A DNA stretch of 64,000 nt from Methylotenera sp. (GCA_030693535.1 JAUYAL010000026.1:62001-126000); one strand, 5' to 3'. Positions 16,728 through 27,960 are shown, counted from the stretch's first letter. The notes: generated by a model from the letters alone, not told the origin. A program made the numbers and translations.

Positions 16728-18557
16728 TTAACCAATAGAAAGTTTGACAGTTTTGCGACGATAGCCATATAGTGCATTTACGACCGCCCTTGAAACAACT
16801 ACCGCACTGAACATTGAAGTCAAGATGCCGAGCACATGGACTACTGCAAAGCCTTTTACTGGGCCAGAGCCAAACATGAAAAGCGCCAAACCTGCAATGA
16901 GGGTGGTAATGTTGGAGTCGAGAATGGTATCCCATGCACGTTCGTAGCCTGCGTGGATAGAAGCTTGAGGCGTATTTCCATTTCGCAGTTCTTCCCTGAT
17001 TCGTTCGTTTATCAATACGTTGGCATCAATCGCCATACCGAGAGTCAATGCTACCGCAGCAAGGCCTGGCAGTGTAAGTGTTGCTTGCAGCATGGACAAT
17101 ACAGCCACTAGTAGTAGCAAATTGATACTTAATGCCAATACTGAGATACTGCCGAACATCATGTAGTAAACAATCATGAAAATAGCAATCGCTGCAAAGC
17201 CCCATAATGTGGAGTGCATGCCGCGTTTAATGTTCTCTTCACCCATGCTTGGGCCAACGGTACGCTCTTCAATAATGTCCATTGGTGCTGCAAGGGCGCC
17301 AGCGCGCAATAGTAGTGAAATATCAGTCGCTTCTTGCGTGTTGGCCATTCCTGAAATCTGTACGCGACCGCCGCCAATTTCTTCGTTAATGACTGGCGCG
17401 GTAATGACTTCGGTGCTGCCTTTTTCAATGAGTAATATCGCCATGCGTTTACCGACATTTTCACGCGTTACTTGCTGGAAAATACGTGCGCCGCGCGCGT
17501 CTAATGTGACATTGACTGTATTTCTTCCAGATTGACCGTCGATACCTGGGCCGGCGTCTGTAATGTAATCACCAGTAAGTGCTACGCTCTTTTTCACTAA
17601 AATTACACGGCCATCGCGGTCTTTAAATACGTCATCGCCCAGTGGTGCTTGACCTTTTTCGGCTTTTTCTAATGTAGCAGTATCGCTTTTTTCTTCATCA
17701 ACTAAACGAATTTCTAAAGTGGCTGTGCGACCTAAAATATCTTTTGCCTTAGCTGTATCTTGAACGCCAGGTAGTTGTATAACAACACGGTCGGCACCCT
17801 GTTGTTGAATAATAGGTTCGGCTACACCCAGTTCGTTAATGCGATTATGTAGGGTTTGAATATTTTGTTTGATAGCAAAATCTTGAATGCGCTTTTGCTC
17901 TACTAAATTAAGCGATGCTTTAAGTAACTTTTCTTCACCATTGCTAGATTCAGTCAATGTTAAATTAGGATACTCTTTACTAATAATTGCTTTAGCCTTG
18001 ATTAACTCATCGCCATTATTGAAGCGAATCTGCACTGTTTCGCCCTCACGAGTCACACCAACATATGAAACACGCTCTTTACGCAATGCGATTCTAAAGT
18101 CACCAACAAAGCGTTCAGCCGCTTTACTTAATGCAGCTTTCATGTCTACTTGCATTAAGAAATGCACTCCACCGCGTAAATCTAAACCGAGATACATAGG
18201 TTTAGCGCCTAAATTACGTAACCAGTTAGGCGAGCGAGAAAGTAAGTTAAGTGCAACGGTATAATCTTTACCAAGATTTGCCTGCAAAATATCTTTAGCT
18301 TTGATCTGCGTGTCGGTATTTGCAAAGCGGGCCTTAACGCCGCGCGCATCAAGATACACGCCATCATATTCAATTTTTTCTTGTTTAAAAATCGTTTCTA
18401 CTTGACCAAGTAATGCTGAATCAAGTTTTGTTGTACTTTTAGCTGGTGTGATTTGTAACGCTGGCGATTCACCGAAAAAATTTGGGATTGTGTAAATCAG
18501 CCCAATCAAAATCATGATTGCAACAAGGATGTTTTTCCACATTGGATAGCGGTTCAT
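16728..18557 (-). CDS. secD: Protein translocase subunit SecD
   Basis: The larger auxiliary subunit of the Sec translocon. 609 residues with an N-terminal helix, a long periplasmic region (P1 head and base, about 35-440) including the signature LGLDLRGGVHFLMQVD, and five further helices. The motif LGMAIDANVLINERIREELR lies near residue 510, with the conserved Asp in helix 4. The length is close to E. coli SecD (615). Confidence 0.97.
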   Translation of the reverse strand: MNRYPMWKNILVAIMILIGLIYTIPNFFGESPALQITPAKSTTKLDSALLGQVETIFKQEKIEYDGVYLDARGVKARFANTDTQIKAKDILQANLGKDYTVALNLLSRSPNWLRNLGAKPMYLGLDLRGGVHFLMQVDMKAALSKAAERFVGDFRIALRKERVSYVGVTREGETVQIRFNNGDELIKAKAIISKEYPNLTLTESSNGEEKLLKASLNLVEQKRIQDFAIKQNIQTLHNRINELGVAEPIIQQQGADRVVIQLPGVQDTAKAKDILGRTATLEIRLVDEEKSDTATLEKAEKGQAPLGDDVFKDRDGRVILVKKSVALTGDYITDAGPGIDGQSGRNTVNVTLDARGARIFQQVTRENVGKRMAILLIEKGSTEVITAPVINEEIGGGRVQISGMANTQEATDISLLLRAGALAAPMDIIEERTVGPSMGEENIKRGMHSTLWGFAAIAIFMIVYYMMFGSISVLALSINLLLLVAVLSMLQATLTLPGLAAVALTLGMAIDANVLINERIREELRNGNTPQASIHAGYERAWDTILDSNITTLIAGLALFMFGSGPVKGFAVVHVLGILTSMFSAVVVSRAVVNALYGYRRKTVKLSIG

Positions 18558-18629
18558 AGTCTGGCTCTAGTCAATAACGGGTTGGGTTAAGAAATCGCTT
18601 TAAATGCTGTGCATTATAGAATTTAAATT

Positions 18630-18947
18630 CTATAGACTTTTGATAGTACCTTTTGGCAGTGCGCTTTGCACCGCTTGTTTTTGTACAGTAATTTCAGTGT
18701 TTGCAGCAATCTCAATTGTCACAAACGTATCAGTTACTTTGCCTACTTTACCTACAATTCCGCCGCTAGTAATGACTTCGTCGCCTTTTTGCAAAGCTGC
18801 AATCATGGCGCGTTGCTCTTTGGCCGCTTTCATTTGTGGGCGGATAATCATGAAGAAAAATAATACAAAAATAACGATGAGCGGTAAAAAACTCATTAAA
18901 TCATTACCTGATGTTGCGCTTGCTGCATATGCATTTGAAATAAACAC
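18630..18947 (-). CDS. yajC: Preprotein translocase subunit YajC
   Basis: A small accessory protein of the SecDF complex. 105 residues with one membrane helix (about 20-38, LPLIVIFVLFFFMIIRPQ) and a soluble tail with KGDEVITSGGIVGKVGKV, the family signature. Located between tgt and secD on the same strand, the standard arrangement. Confidence 0.95.
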   Translation of the reverse strand: MFISNAYAASATSGNDLMSFLPLIVIFVLFFFMIIRPQMKAAKEQRAMIAALQKGDEVITSGGIVGKVGKVTDTFVTIEIAANTEITVQKQAVQSALPKGTIKSL

Positions 18948-19034
18948 GATTAACTCTCTTTAAATGAAGTGGGTATTGTAAAAAATTAGCATCGGATTTT
19001 AACACAGACTGTCAGTTATTGCAGACTAGTCGTA

Positions 19035-20162
<1,128 letters not shown>

Positions 20163-20235
20163 TTATTGATAGGTCGCGATATTATCACAAGGCTTTGTTA
20201 TACTTACTTAACTTCTTAACAAATGGTTTCAAAGC

Positions 20236-21045
20236 ATGGCTGAATCTAAAGAGCAGATTAAACCTGACGACAAAGTTAAACGCAGGGCCGCAGATAACGC
20301 TAGTTTGCGCGCGCGTGGCATCTATTTATTGCCTAACTTATTTACGTCCGCAGCTTTATTCGCAGGTTTTTTTGCTATTGTGCAGGCAATGAATGGCAAG
20401 TTTGACCTTGCCGCTATTGCGATTTTTATTGCGATGGTATTGGACGGATTGGATGGTCGCGTAGCACGTATGACTAATACGCAAAGTGCATTCGGGGCGG
20501 AATACGATAGCTTGTCTGATATGGTCTCGTTCGGTGTTGCACCTGCCCTGATTCTATACGTATGGGCATTGAAGCCACTGGGTAAGTTGGGCTGGCTCGC
20601 AGCTTTTATGTATTGTGCTTGTGCCGCTTTACGCCTAGCTAGATTTAATACGAAATTAGACGATGAACACCAAGACAAGCGATATTTTCAAGGCTTACCT
20701 AGTCCAGGAGCCGCCGCATTATTAGCTGGGTTTGTGTGGGTTTCGTATGAGTATGGGGTAAGTGGGCGCGATGTATTTTTTGGTATCTTGCAATGGAAAT
20801 GGATGGCTTGGGGTCTTACTGTATTTGCGGGCGCCTCGATGGTGACGGATTTGCGTTATTACAGCGGTAAAGATATTAATTTAAAACACAGTGTCCCATT
20901 TTTTGTAATTTTAGGCATTATGTTGGTCATCGTGTTGGTGTCTTATAGTCCTCCTGAAGTGCTGTTTTTTGTGATGGTAGCATATGGACTTTCAGGCTAT
21001 GCACTTTGGATACGTGATAAATTAAAACAAAAGTCAGTAAATTGA
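20236..21045 (+). CDS. pssA: CDP-diacylglycerol-serine O-phosphatidyltransferase
   Basis: Makes phosphatidylserine, the precursor of phosphatidylethanolamine. It is a 269-residue integral membrane enzyme with about eight helices. The CDP-alcohol phosphatidyltransferase motif, D-G-x2-A-R-x8-G-x3-D-x3-D, is complete (DGRVAR, then FGAEYDSLSD, about residues 75-97). It is a type II, membrane PssA rather than the soluble E. coli form. Its start lies 97 bp from the divergent tgt start. Confidence 0.92.
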   Translation: MAESKEQIKPDDKVKRRAADNASLRARGIYLLPNLFTSAALFAGFFAIVQAMNGKFDLAAIAIFIAMVLDGLDGRVARMTNTQSAFGAEYDSLSDMVSFGVAPALILYVWALKPLGKLGWLAAFMYCACAALRLARFNTKLDDEHQDKRYFQGLPSPGAAALLAGFVWVSYEYGVSGRDVFFGILQWKWMAWGLTVFAGASMVTDLRYYSGKDINLKHSVPFFVILGIMLVIVLVSYSPPEVLFFVMVAYGLSGYALWIRDKLKQKSVN

Positions 21046-21115
21046 TAAAAATCATTATTGCTATCAATAATTTAATCTTGCAGAACACTTCAAATAATAT
21101 TATATTTACAACACT

Positions 21116-21250
21116 ATGTTGAGTTTAACTATTCCAAGTTCATTATATGCTGTTAGCTTATTGGCTAGCGCATTATTCTTGCGCAAAATTTTTGTAATTT
21201 ACAATTCAAAATCTTGTGTTGCTGCGCTTCGTCTAAGCAACCTGCGCTAG
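21116..21250 (+). CDS. Possible Leu-rich leader peptide upstream of leuA
   Basis: A 44-codon frame starting MLSLTIPSS and ending LRLSNLR. Ten of the 44 codons are Leu, including CTT, CTA and CTG among the last eight. It lies inside the 340-bp leuA leader and overlaps the first two arms of a candidate attenuator. There is no visible ribosome-binding site, which weakens the case. The reading is tentative. Confidence 0.25.
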   Translation: MLSLTIPSSLYAVSLLASALFLRKIFVIYNSKSCVAALRLSNLR

Positions 21251-21323
21251 CGCGCAAATTAACCCCCCACCCACTATGTATTAAATGACGTTGCATATTA
21301 TATGCAACGAGGATTAGTTTTTT
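21218..21323 (+). promoter_or_regulatory. Candidate transcription attenuator in the leuA leader
   Basis: Four arms share the same 5-mer: GTTGC 21218-21222, GCAAC 21237-21241, GTTGC 21290-21294 and GCAAC 21304-21308. Arms 1:2 and 3:4 can pair, or 2:3 can pair instead. Arms 3:4 belong to an 8-bp perfect stem (GTTGCATA/TATGCAAC) followed nine bases later by six T. This is the layout of an amino-acid attenuator, but the T-tract spacing is loose. The rest of the 21046-21385 gap holds no other gene I can support. Confidence 0.4.
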
Positions 21324-21385
21324 GAGCCTTATTGTGCCTAAAATTAAGCTAAAATAGACCAAAATTAGAAAGTAAGGTACACAAC

Positions 21386-22951
21386 ATGAATCAAGCAACA
21401 AAACAAAACAAGTTAGGTCAAAACCAAGTCATTATATTTGACACTACCTTGCGTGATGGCGAACAAAGCCCTGGTGCAGCTATGACCAAAGAGGAGAAAA
21501 TCCGCATTGCACGCCAGTTAGAGAAGCTGGGTGTTAACGTAATTGAAGCGGGGTTTGCAGCAGCTAGTCCTGGTGACTTTGATGCTATATCAGAAATTGC
21601 CAAAATCATTAAGAATTCGACTGTTTGCTCACTAGCACGAGCCAGTGAGAACGATGTTCGTCGTGCAGGCGAAGCAATTAAACATGCCGCTAGTGGGCGT
21701 ATACATACGTTTATTGCCACCAGTAAAATTCACATGGAAAATAAACTTCGCATGACGGAAGATCAAGTGGTCGAACGTGCAGTGCAAGCGGTGAAATGGG
21801 CTTTGGAATATACCAATGACGTTGAATTCTCAGCCGAAGATGCCGTGCGTTCTGAAATGGACTTTTTGGTGCGAGTCTTTGACGCAGTAATTCAGGCGGG
21901 TGCTACAACAATCAACGTACCAGATACCGTTGGATATTCTATTCCTGCACCTTGGGGTGAGCGTATGCGGGAGTTGATTGCCCGTGTGCCAAACAGCGAT
22001 AAGGTTGTTTGGTCAACCCATTGCCATAACGATTTAGGCATGGCCGTTGCAAATTCATTGGCTGCCGTCATGGGAGGTGCACGTCAAGTAGAATGCACGA
22101 TTAATGGCTTGGGTGAACGAGCGGGTAATGCTAGTTTAGAAGAAGTCGTTATGGCATTGCGCACACGTAAAGATGTTTTTAATCTTGAAACAAGTATTGA
22201 TACAACGCAAATTGTACCAACATCAAGATTAGTCTCAACAATTACAGCTTATCCAGTTCAGCCAAATAAGGCCATTGTTGGCGCAAATGCTTTTGCGCAT
22301 GAATCTGGTATTCATCAAGACGGCGTTTTGAAACATCGTGAAACGTACGAAATTATGCGGGCTGAAGACGTCGGTTGGGGGGCCAATAAGTTAACGTTAG
22401 GTAAATTGTCGGGACGAAACGCTTTTAGAACTCGATTGAAGGAATTGGGCATTGAGCTTGAAACAGAAGATTTATTGAATGCTGCATTTTCTCGTTTTAA
22501 AGATTTAGCCGATAAAAAGTCTGAGATTTTTGATGAAGACTTGCACGCTTTAGTCAGTGATGATTTTTTGTCGGTAGCTACGGAGCATTTCAAACTTGTT
22601 TATTTGCAGGTAGCATCGATTACTGGTGAAATTCCACATGCCATTATCACCTTATCTGAAAATGGTATCGAAAGTCGCTCGGAATCTAACGGTGGCGGAC
22701 CTGTGGATGCGGCCTTTAAAGCGATAGAAAATATTGCGCAAAGCGCTGCTGAGTTGCAACTTTATTCTGTTAACAACATTACTAGTGGTACGGATGCCCA
22801 AGGCGAAGTGACTGTGCGTCTATCCAAAGGCGGTCGAATCGTAAATGGGCAGGGTGCAGATACTGATATTGTCGTAGCTTCGGTAAAGGCATATTTGAAT
22901 GCGCTAAATAAGATTCAGTCGAAATCTGAGCGTGCTCATCCGCAACTTTAA
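21386..22951 (+). CDS. leuA: 2-isopropylmalate synthase
   Basis: First committed step of leucine synthesis: acetyl-CoA plus 2-oxoisovalerate. 521 residues. The catalytic TIM barrel starts with [17 protein letters not shown] (about 18-34). The metal ligands are in [13 protein letters not shown], with [14 protein letters not shown] after it. The C-terminal LeuA allosteric domain (about 390-510) for leucine feedback is present, including [14 protein letters not shown]. The ATG at 21386 follows AAGTAAGGT. Confidence 0.96.
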   Translation: MNQATKQNKLGQNQVIIFDTTLRDGEQSPGAAMTKEEKIRIARQLEKLGVNVIEAGFAAASPGDFDAISEIAKIIKNSTVCSLARASENDVRRAGEAIKHAASGRIHTFIATSKIHMENKLRMTEDQVVERAVQAVKWALEYTNDVEFSAEDAVRSEMDFLVRVFDAVIQAGATTINVPDTVGYSIPAPWGERMRELIARVPNSDKVVWSTHCHNDLGMAVANSLAAVMGGARQVECTINGLGERAGNASLEEVVMALRTRKDVFNLETSIDTTQIVPTSRLVSTITAYPVQPNKAIVGANAFAHESGIHQDGVLKHRETYEIMRAEDVGWGANKLTLGKLSGRNAFRTRLKELGIELETEDLLNAAFSRFKDLADKKSEIFDEDLHALVSDDFLSVATEHFKLVYLQVASITGEIPHAIITLSENGIESRSESNGGGPVDAAFKAIENIAQSAAELQLYSVNNITSGTDAQGEVTVRLSKGGRIVNGQGADTDIVVASVKAYLNALNKIQSKSERAHPQL

Positions 22952-22968
22952 TTTTTTAGAACTAGGCT

Positions 22969-23625
22969 ATGAGTTTATTTGATCAGATGAAAACTCAAGC
23001 GCAGAAAGCGCTTGAGTTGAAAAGTAGTAAAGAAAAGTTGAGCTCAGAAGAGTTTGCTCAGCGTAATTCAAAACTCAGACAAATTTTTGATTATTGGCAT
23101 GAATTCTCAGAACTAATTAAGGTAATTCAACCTAATTTTGACCATTCAGTTTCATTGCCAGGTATTGGTGAAATGAATGGATTAAAGGTCTCAGATACAT
23201 TCTCAGATTATCGCCATGCGTTATTAGGTAACCAAAACTTCACAGATGAAATTGACAATGTTTCACTTTATTTTTTTTATAAATCACCCAAATGCTTTAA
23301 ATTTACTAAAGAAATAGGTTATGCCTATCTTGTTAAAGATGTTTTGTGGCGCTATGGATTTGTTCATTCCGCTGAAGATATTAAAAATGAACAAGCGCGA
23401 ATTGTAGAAGTTGCATTCAATATACCCTGGGAAGTAAGAGGTTCCGTAACGGTGACATCGCTACCTAATTCAAGAGAACTAAATTTTGTATTGAAAAACG
23501 TAGCTAAACTTGGAGATGCAACGCTAGATGTGTCTTATGATCAAGTAGATACTGTTTTTTTAGATGAACTTTCCAAGCTATTGCTAGGTAATGAAAATCG
23601 ATTTTGGAAGTTAGTTAAATTTTAG
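22969..23625 (+). CDS. Hypothetical protein
   Basis: 218 residues, not recognised. The first 60 residues are helical and charged (coiled-coil-like, MKTQAQKALELKSSKEKLSS), followed by a mixed alpha/beta domain. There is no signal peptide or membrane segment. It starts 17 bp after leuA on the same strand. Codon use resembles the neighbours, so it is probably a resident gene. Confidence 0.65.
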   Translation: MSLFDQMKTQAQKALELKSSKEKLSSEEFAQRNSKLRQIFDYWHEFSELIKVIQPNFDHSVSLPGIGEMNGLKVSDTFSDYRHALLGNQNFTDEIDNVSLYFFYKSPKCFKFTKEIGYAYLVKDVLWRYGFVHSAEDIKNEQARIVEVAFNIPWEVRGSVTVTSLPNSRELNFVLKNVAKLGDATLDVSYDQVDTVFLDELSKLLLGNENRFWKLVKF

Positions 23626-23648
23626 TTAAATCAGCATTATTATCATTA

Positions 23649-24521
23649 GTGCTTCGTCGACAGGCATTGTTGGTGATGGTAGCGCTTTTTTGCACTTATT
23701 TTATTTGGGGTTCAACTTATCTAGCCATTCGTTTTGCCATAGAAAGTTTCCCACCATTTTTGATGGCAGGGTTACGCTTTAGTACCGCAGGATTAATTTT
23801 ATATATTGTAATGAGATGTATCGGCTCACCCAAGCCTACTAGACAGCAATGGTTAAGTGCTAGCGCTGTGGGAGTTTTATTACCTGCTTTTGGTAATGGC
23901 ACCGTTTGTTATGTGCAACAAACGGTATCTTCAAGTGTTGCGGCGCTTTCTATTGCTACTGTCCCCATTTGGATGGCGATTTTTTCTTCCTTTTGGGGGC
24001 ATCAGATAAGCTCTAGAGAATGGCTAGGCATTTCCATTGGTTTAGTCGGTATTATTCTATTAAATGTTGGTGGTAGTTTGAATGGTGATTTAACCAGTGC
24101 ACTATTGCTGATTTTTGCTGCTGCCAGTTGGTCTTTTGGCTCGGTATGGAGCAAGCATTTAGACCTTCCACAAGGGTTAATGGCCGCTGCTACTCAGATG
24201 CTAGTTGGAGGCGGCATACTTATGCTGGTAAGTGCTTACTCTGGTGAGGCTTGGCCTACCCATATATCGCATAAATCTTGGGGTGCTATGTTGTTTTTGG
24301 TATTCTTAGGTTCTATAGTTGCCTATAGCGCTTACCAATATTTACTTAAAACAGTTCGCCCTTTAGTCGCAAGTAGTAATACCTTCGTGAATCCAGCCGT
24401 GGCTTTTATCGTTGGCATTTGGTTTGCAAACGAGCAGGTAACCAGTGTTGAATTGATTGCATTAGGTGTGATATTGGTAGGTGTGTTTTTAGTGCTTTCT
24501 AGCAGTAGCAAAGAAATATAA
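23649..24521 (+). CDS. EamA/DMT-family transporter
   Basis: 290 residues with about ten membrane helices arranged as two EamA repeats (5 plus 5). The N-terminal FIWGSTYLAIRFAIESFPPF is the family signature, and SFGSVWSKHL marks the start of the second repeat. Members export amino acids, metabolites or drugs; the substrate is not predictable. A GTG start at 23649 is used; an ATG at codon 10 (23676) would remove few residues. Confidence 0.85.
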   Translation: MLRRQALLVMVALFCTYFIWGSTYLAIRFAIESFPPFLMAGLRFSTAGLILYIVMRCIGSPKPTRQQWLSASAVGVLLPAFGNGTVCYVQQTVSSSVAALSIATVPIWMAIFSSFWGHQISSREWLGISIGLVGIILLNVGGSLNGDLTSALLLIFAAASWSFGSVWSKHLDLPQGLMAAATQMLVGGGILMLVSAYSGEAWPTHISHKSWGAMLFLVFLGSIVAYSAYQYLLKTVRPLVASSNTFVNPAVAFIVGIWFANEQVTSVELIALGVILVGVFLVLSSSSKEI

Positions 24522-24551
24522 CTTTATAAAATTATTTAAAAGACCTTGAAT

Positions 24552-25220
24552 ATGAAACAGAATCTTGCACTATTTGATTTAGATAATACCTTGCTCTCAG
24601 GAGATAGTGATTACAACTGGAGCCTATTTTTAATTAATCAGGGTTTGCTAGATGCTAAAACACACCATGAACGTAATGAGCAGTTTTACCTAGATTATAA
24701 AAATGGAAACTTAGATATTCACAAGTTTTTAGAGTTTCAATTAAAGCCGCTATCACAGCATTCCATCAAGTTTTTAGATGAGTTGCATCTCAAATTCATG
24801 GATCAAGTCATTCGGCCGATGATGACGCAAAAAGCGCAAGCATTAGTTAACAAGCACAAGGCACAAGGTGATTTATGTTTGATTATTACTGCTACTAATA
24901 GTTTTGTGACTAGGCCGATTGCTAAAGCTTATGGCATTGAGTACTTAATTGGCACAGATCCTGAAATGGTTGATGGCAAATACACGGGTGGGGTAACTGG
25001 CGTACCTAGTTTTCAAGAGGGAAAAGTTACACGCATCAATCAATGGTTAGCAGACCGTGAAAAAAAATTAACAGATTTTGAAATAAGCTATTTTTACAGT
25101 GATTCTCACAACGATCTACCCTTAATGAAGCTGGTGACTAATCCTGTAGCAGTAGATGCTGATGAGACTTTAACTGCATATGCAAATCAAAAAAACTGGC
25201 CACAGATTAGTTTGCGTTAA
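24552..25220 (+). CDS. HAD-superfamily phosphatase, SerB-like (HAD-IB)
   Basis: A cytoplasmic phosphatase of about 222 residues. Motif I is FDLDNTLLSGDS (nucleophile Asp and acid Asp). Motif II is ITATNSF, and motif III has FYSDSHNDLPLM. The helical cap lies after motif I. The SerB-like class includes phosphoserine phosphatases and the N-type histidinol-phosphatases of betaproteobacteria, so either activity is possible. The ATG at 24552 is preferred to the TTG two codons earlier. Confidence 0.8.
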   Translation: MKQNLALFDLDNTLLSGDSDYNWSLFLINQGLLDAKTHHERNEQFYLDYKNGNLDIHKFLEFQLKPLSQHSIKFLDELHLKFMDQVIRPMMTQKAQALVNKHKAQGDLCLIITATNSFVTRPIAKAYGIEYLIGTDPEMVDGKYTGGVTGVPSFQEGKVTRINQWLADREKKLTDFEISYFYSDSHNDLPLMKLVTNPVAVDADETLTAYANQKNWPQISLR

Positions 25221-25233
25221 TACTAGCAATTCG

Positions 25234-26052
25234 CTATCTACCCAAAATCACCTGCAATATAAACTTACTGCCTACGTAAGCTAGCAGCAATAGTATAAAT
25301 CCTGCTACCGTCCAGCGGATAGCTTTGAACCCACGCCATCCATATTGGTATCTGCCGAAAAGTAAGGCAGCATAGATAAACCAGCTGGCGGTAGAAAACA
25401 CAGATTTATGACTAAACTGCATAGGTTTGCCAAATATTTGTTCAGAAAACAAAATTCCGCTAATGAGAGTGATAGTCAGTAAAATAAACCCCATACCGAT
25501 AATTCTGAATAATAAATTTTCCATCACCATCAAAGGTGGAAAGCTTGGTAACTTGATGAATGTAGTCTTCTTATGCAGGCTGCGTTCTGCGATAGTCATT
25601 ATTAGTGCATGTAAAGTTGCGAATGTAAATAAGCTATAGGCTAATAGTGCAATTGCGATATGTGCTAAAAATAGAGGCGATTCAGCCGTAGTGATCATAT
25701 CATTTGCCACATTAGATGCAGGTAAAAGAGCGAAAATAGCTGCTGGAGGAAGCACAAAAGCTTGTAAGCCAGCAAGATTATGTTTTAAATTCGTTAAGCC
25801 ATAAATGAGAACAGTCAGCCACGAGATTACTGACAGCACATTAAAAAAACCTAAATTAAAACCACTTGCAAAAATTACTTGGTACAACAGCCAAGCATGA
25901 ATAGTTAGGCCAAGTGCAATCACGACCGTGTGAAATTTTAAATATGGCGCTCTAGAAGCGGATACATCGCCGCGCCAAAAATTAGTCGCCACGGTTAGGT
26001 AGATAAAAACAACCGCAAGATAAGGAATAAATTTTTGTACGATATAAGTCAT
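25234..26052 (-). CDS. ypjD: CcsA/HemX-like inner membrane protein YpjD
   Basis: A 272-residue membrane protein with eight or more helices of the cytochrome c assembly (CcsA) superfamily. The His-containing loops LTIHAWLLYQV and LAHIAIALLAYSLFT are seen, but the WWD haem-handling motif of full CcsA is not evident. It lies divergent and adjacent to ffh, as ypjD does in E. coli. The ATG at 26052 is preferred to a TTG six codons upstream. The molecular function is not firmly known. Confidence 0.8.
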   Translation of the reverse strand: MTYIVQKFIPYLAVVFIYLTVATNFWRGDVSASRAPYLKFHTVVIALGLTIHAWLLYQVIFASGFNLGFFNVLSVISWLTVLIYGLTNLKHNLAGLQAFVLPPAAIFALLPASNVANDMITTAESPLFLAHIAIALLAYSLFTFATLHALIMTIAERSLHKKTTFIKLPSFPPLMVMENLLFRIIGMGFILLTITLISGILFSEQIFGKPMQFSHKSVFSTASWFIYAALLFGRYQYGWRGFKAIRWTVAGFILLLLAYVGSKFILQVILGR

Positions 26053-26132
26053 AGCGTAATTATGGCGCAAATATGCTCTAAATATAATAGCTTGATGTAA
26101 AATTGCGTTCTAATTACTTGTAAGAGTGCAAA

Positions 26133-27497
26133 ATGCTAGAAAATCTAACCGACCGCCTACAGGGCGTTATTAAAAACTTACGTGGTCAAGCTAGGCTCAC
26201 AGAAGAAAATATTTCAGATGCAATGCGTGAAGTACGTATGGCACTTTTAGAAGCTGATGTTGCATTACCAGTAGTCAAAGACTTTATTGCACAAGTTAAA
26301 CTGCGTGCGCAGGGCAAAGATGTATTACAAAGCCTAACACCTGGTCAGGCTGTTATCCAAGTAGTGCACGATGAACTCACTGCATTGATGGGACACGGTA
26401 ACGTAGGGCTTAATTTAGCAGCTGTAGCGCCAGCAATCATTTTAATGGCAGGTTTGCAGGGTTCGGGTAAAACTACTACATCAGCTAAGCTTGCAAAAAT
26501 ATTAAAAGAGCAAAAAAAGAAGGTATTGCTTGCCAGTGCAGATGTGTATCGCCCAGCAGCGATTGATCAACTTAAAACACTTGCAAAACAACTAGAAGTA
26601 GATTGCTTTGATAGCAATGCTACGCAAAAGCCATTAGATATTGCCAATGCGGCTTTAGATTTCGCTAAGCGCGGTTATTACGATGTGATTATTTTCGATA
26701 CAGCAGGTCGCTTAGGTATTGATGAAGCGATGATGGCGGAAATCAAAGCGCTACACACACTGCTAAATCCGATTGAAACTTTATTCGTGGTTGATGCGAT
26801 GCAGGGTCAAGATGCTGTGAATACGGCAAAAGCTTTCGGTGATACATTGCCGCTCACAGGAGTGATTCTAACCAAGTTAGACGGTGATTCACGAGGTGGT
26901 GCGGCATTATCAGTGCGCCATATCACTGGCAAACCTATTAAGTTTATCGGCGTCAGTGAAAAGGTAGATGGTTTAGAACCTTTCCACCCAGAGCGAATGG
27001 CTTCACGTGTGCTGGGTATGGGAGATGTGTTGAGCTTAATTGAGCAAGCACATAAAAACGTAGATTTGGTTGAGGCACAAAAACTAGCCGATAAAGTTAA
27101 ATCAGGAAAAAACTTTGATTTAGATGACTTTAAAATGCAAATGTCACAAATGCGGAAAATGGGTGGCATGGGTGCACTGATGGATAAAATGCCTAGTCAA
27201 ATGGCAGGCATGGCGGCAAAAATGAACCCAGATGATGCTGATAAAGCCATTCGCCGTATTGAGGGTATCATCAACAGCATGACACCTCTAGAGCGTCGAA
27301 AACCAGAGCTAATCAAAGCGACGCGTAAAAAACGAATCGCCGATGGTTCTGGTGTGCAAGTCCAAGAAGTAAATCGTCTATTAAAACAGTTTGAAGAAAC
27401 TCAGAAAATGATGAAAATGTTTGCAAAAGGCGGTATGGCAAAAATGATGAGAAGTATGGGTAATATGATGGGCGGAAAAATGCCCGGCATGCGTTAG
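26133..27497 (+). CDS. ffh: Signal recognition particle protein Ffh
   Basis: The GTPase of the bacterial SRP, which targets membrane proteins cotranslationally. 454 residues with the N domain (1-85), the G domain with LQGSGKTTTSAKLA (about 107), VDAMQGQ, TKLDGDSRGG and DTAGR, and a methionine-rich M domain (about 300-454) ending in GGKMPGM. The length matches E. coli Ffh (453). Confidence 0.97.
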   Translation: MLENLTDRLQGVIKNLRGQARLTEENISDAMREVRMALLEADVALPVVKDFIAQVKLRAQGKDVLQSLTPGQAVIQVVHDELTALMGHGNVGLNLAAVAPAIILMAGLQGSGKTTTSAKLAKILKEQKKKVLLASADVYRPAAIDQLKTLAKQLEVDCFDSNATQKPLDIANAALDFAKRGYYDVIIFDTAGRLGIDEAMMAEIKALHTLLNPIETLFVVDAMQGQDAVNTAKAFGDTLPLTGVILTKLDGDSRGGAALSVRHITGKPIKFIGVSEKVDGLEPFHPERMASRVLGMGDVLSLIEQAHKNVDLVEAQKLADKVKSGKNFDLDDFKMQMSQMRKMGGMGALMDKMPSQMAGMAAKMNPDDADKAIRRIEGIINSMTPLERRKPELIKATRKKRIADGSGVQVQEVNRLLKQFEETQKMMKMFAKGGMAKMMRSMGNMMGGKMPGMR

Positions 27498-27593
27498 CTT
27501 AAGCTTTCCGATTGATAGTAATCATTAATAAGTAAATTAAGAGTCCAGTTAAAATTAAGAATAGAAAAACTTAACTTATTTGCAAGTTATAAG

Positions 27594-27622
27594 TTGACCA
27601 AACCTAGAGTTTCTAGCATAAT
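27594..27622 (+). promoter_or_regulatory. Sigma-70 promoter of tRNA-Lys
   Basis: TTGACC (27594-27599), a 17-bp spacer, then CATAAT (27617-27622). The discriminator TGCGCCC is GC-rich, as in stringently controlled stable-RNA promoters. The tRNA starts about 78 bp after the -10 box, leaving a 5' leader to be processed. Confidence 0.75.
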
Positions 27623-27700
27623 TGCGCCCTTTCGTGAGTGATGTAAATCAAACTCAAAAAAAGTAAGTACCAGTAAATAGTATTACCCATAAAGTAAAAT

Positions 27701-27776
27701 GGGGCGTTAGCTCAGCTGGTAGAGCAGCGGACTTTTAATCCGTTTGTCGTGGGTTCGATCCCCGCACGCCCTACCA
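27701..27776 (+). tRNA. tRNA-Lys (TTT)
   Basis: 76 nt with all four arms. The anticodon loop CTTTTAA gives anticodon TTT. The T loop is GTTCGATC, and the CCA end is encoded (27774-27776). The acceptor begins with a G-U pair (G1-U72). Its 3' part is repeated at 28848-28896, so it served as an integration site. Confidence 0.97.
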
Positions 27777-27782
27777 ATATCT

Positions 27783-27812
27783 AAAAGGCTTCCAGCGATG
27801 GGAGCCTTTTTT
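27783..27812 (+). terminator. Terminator after tRNA-Lys
   Basis: AAAAGGCT(TCC) pairs with (GGG)AGCCTTTT across a short loop and ends in six T, seven bases after the CCA. Confidence 0.8.
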
Positions 27813-27960
27813 CATTTCTGAGCTGGGGTTACTCAGGGGTTACATTTCCATGAATCGTTCAGTCGTAGGTACGTAAAAAATTTAAGGTGTAAGTCATTCA
27901 AGTTTAGGAGAAACGCTATCTACTTGGTCATCAAAAGAGTGTCATTGTGTGTTTTAAACG

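Noticed and set aside
21165..21401. 78-codon minus-strand frame in the leuA leader
   Set aside because: It overlaps the leuA start region, has no RBS and has no recognisable features.
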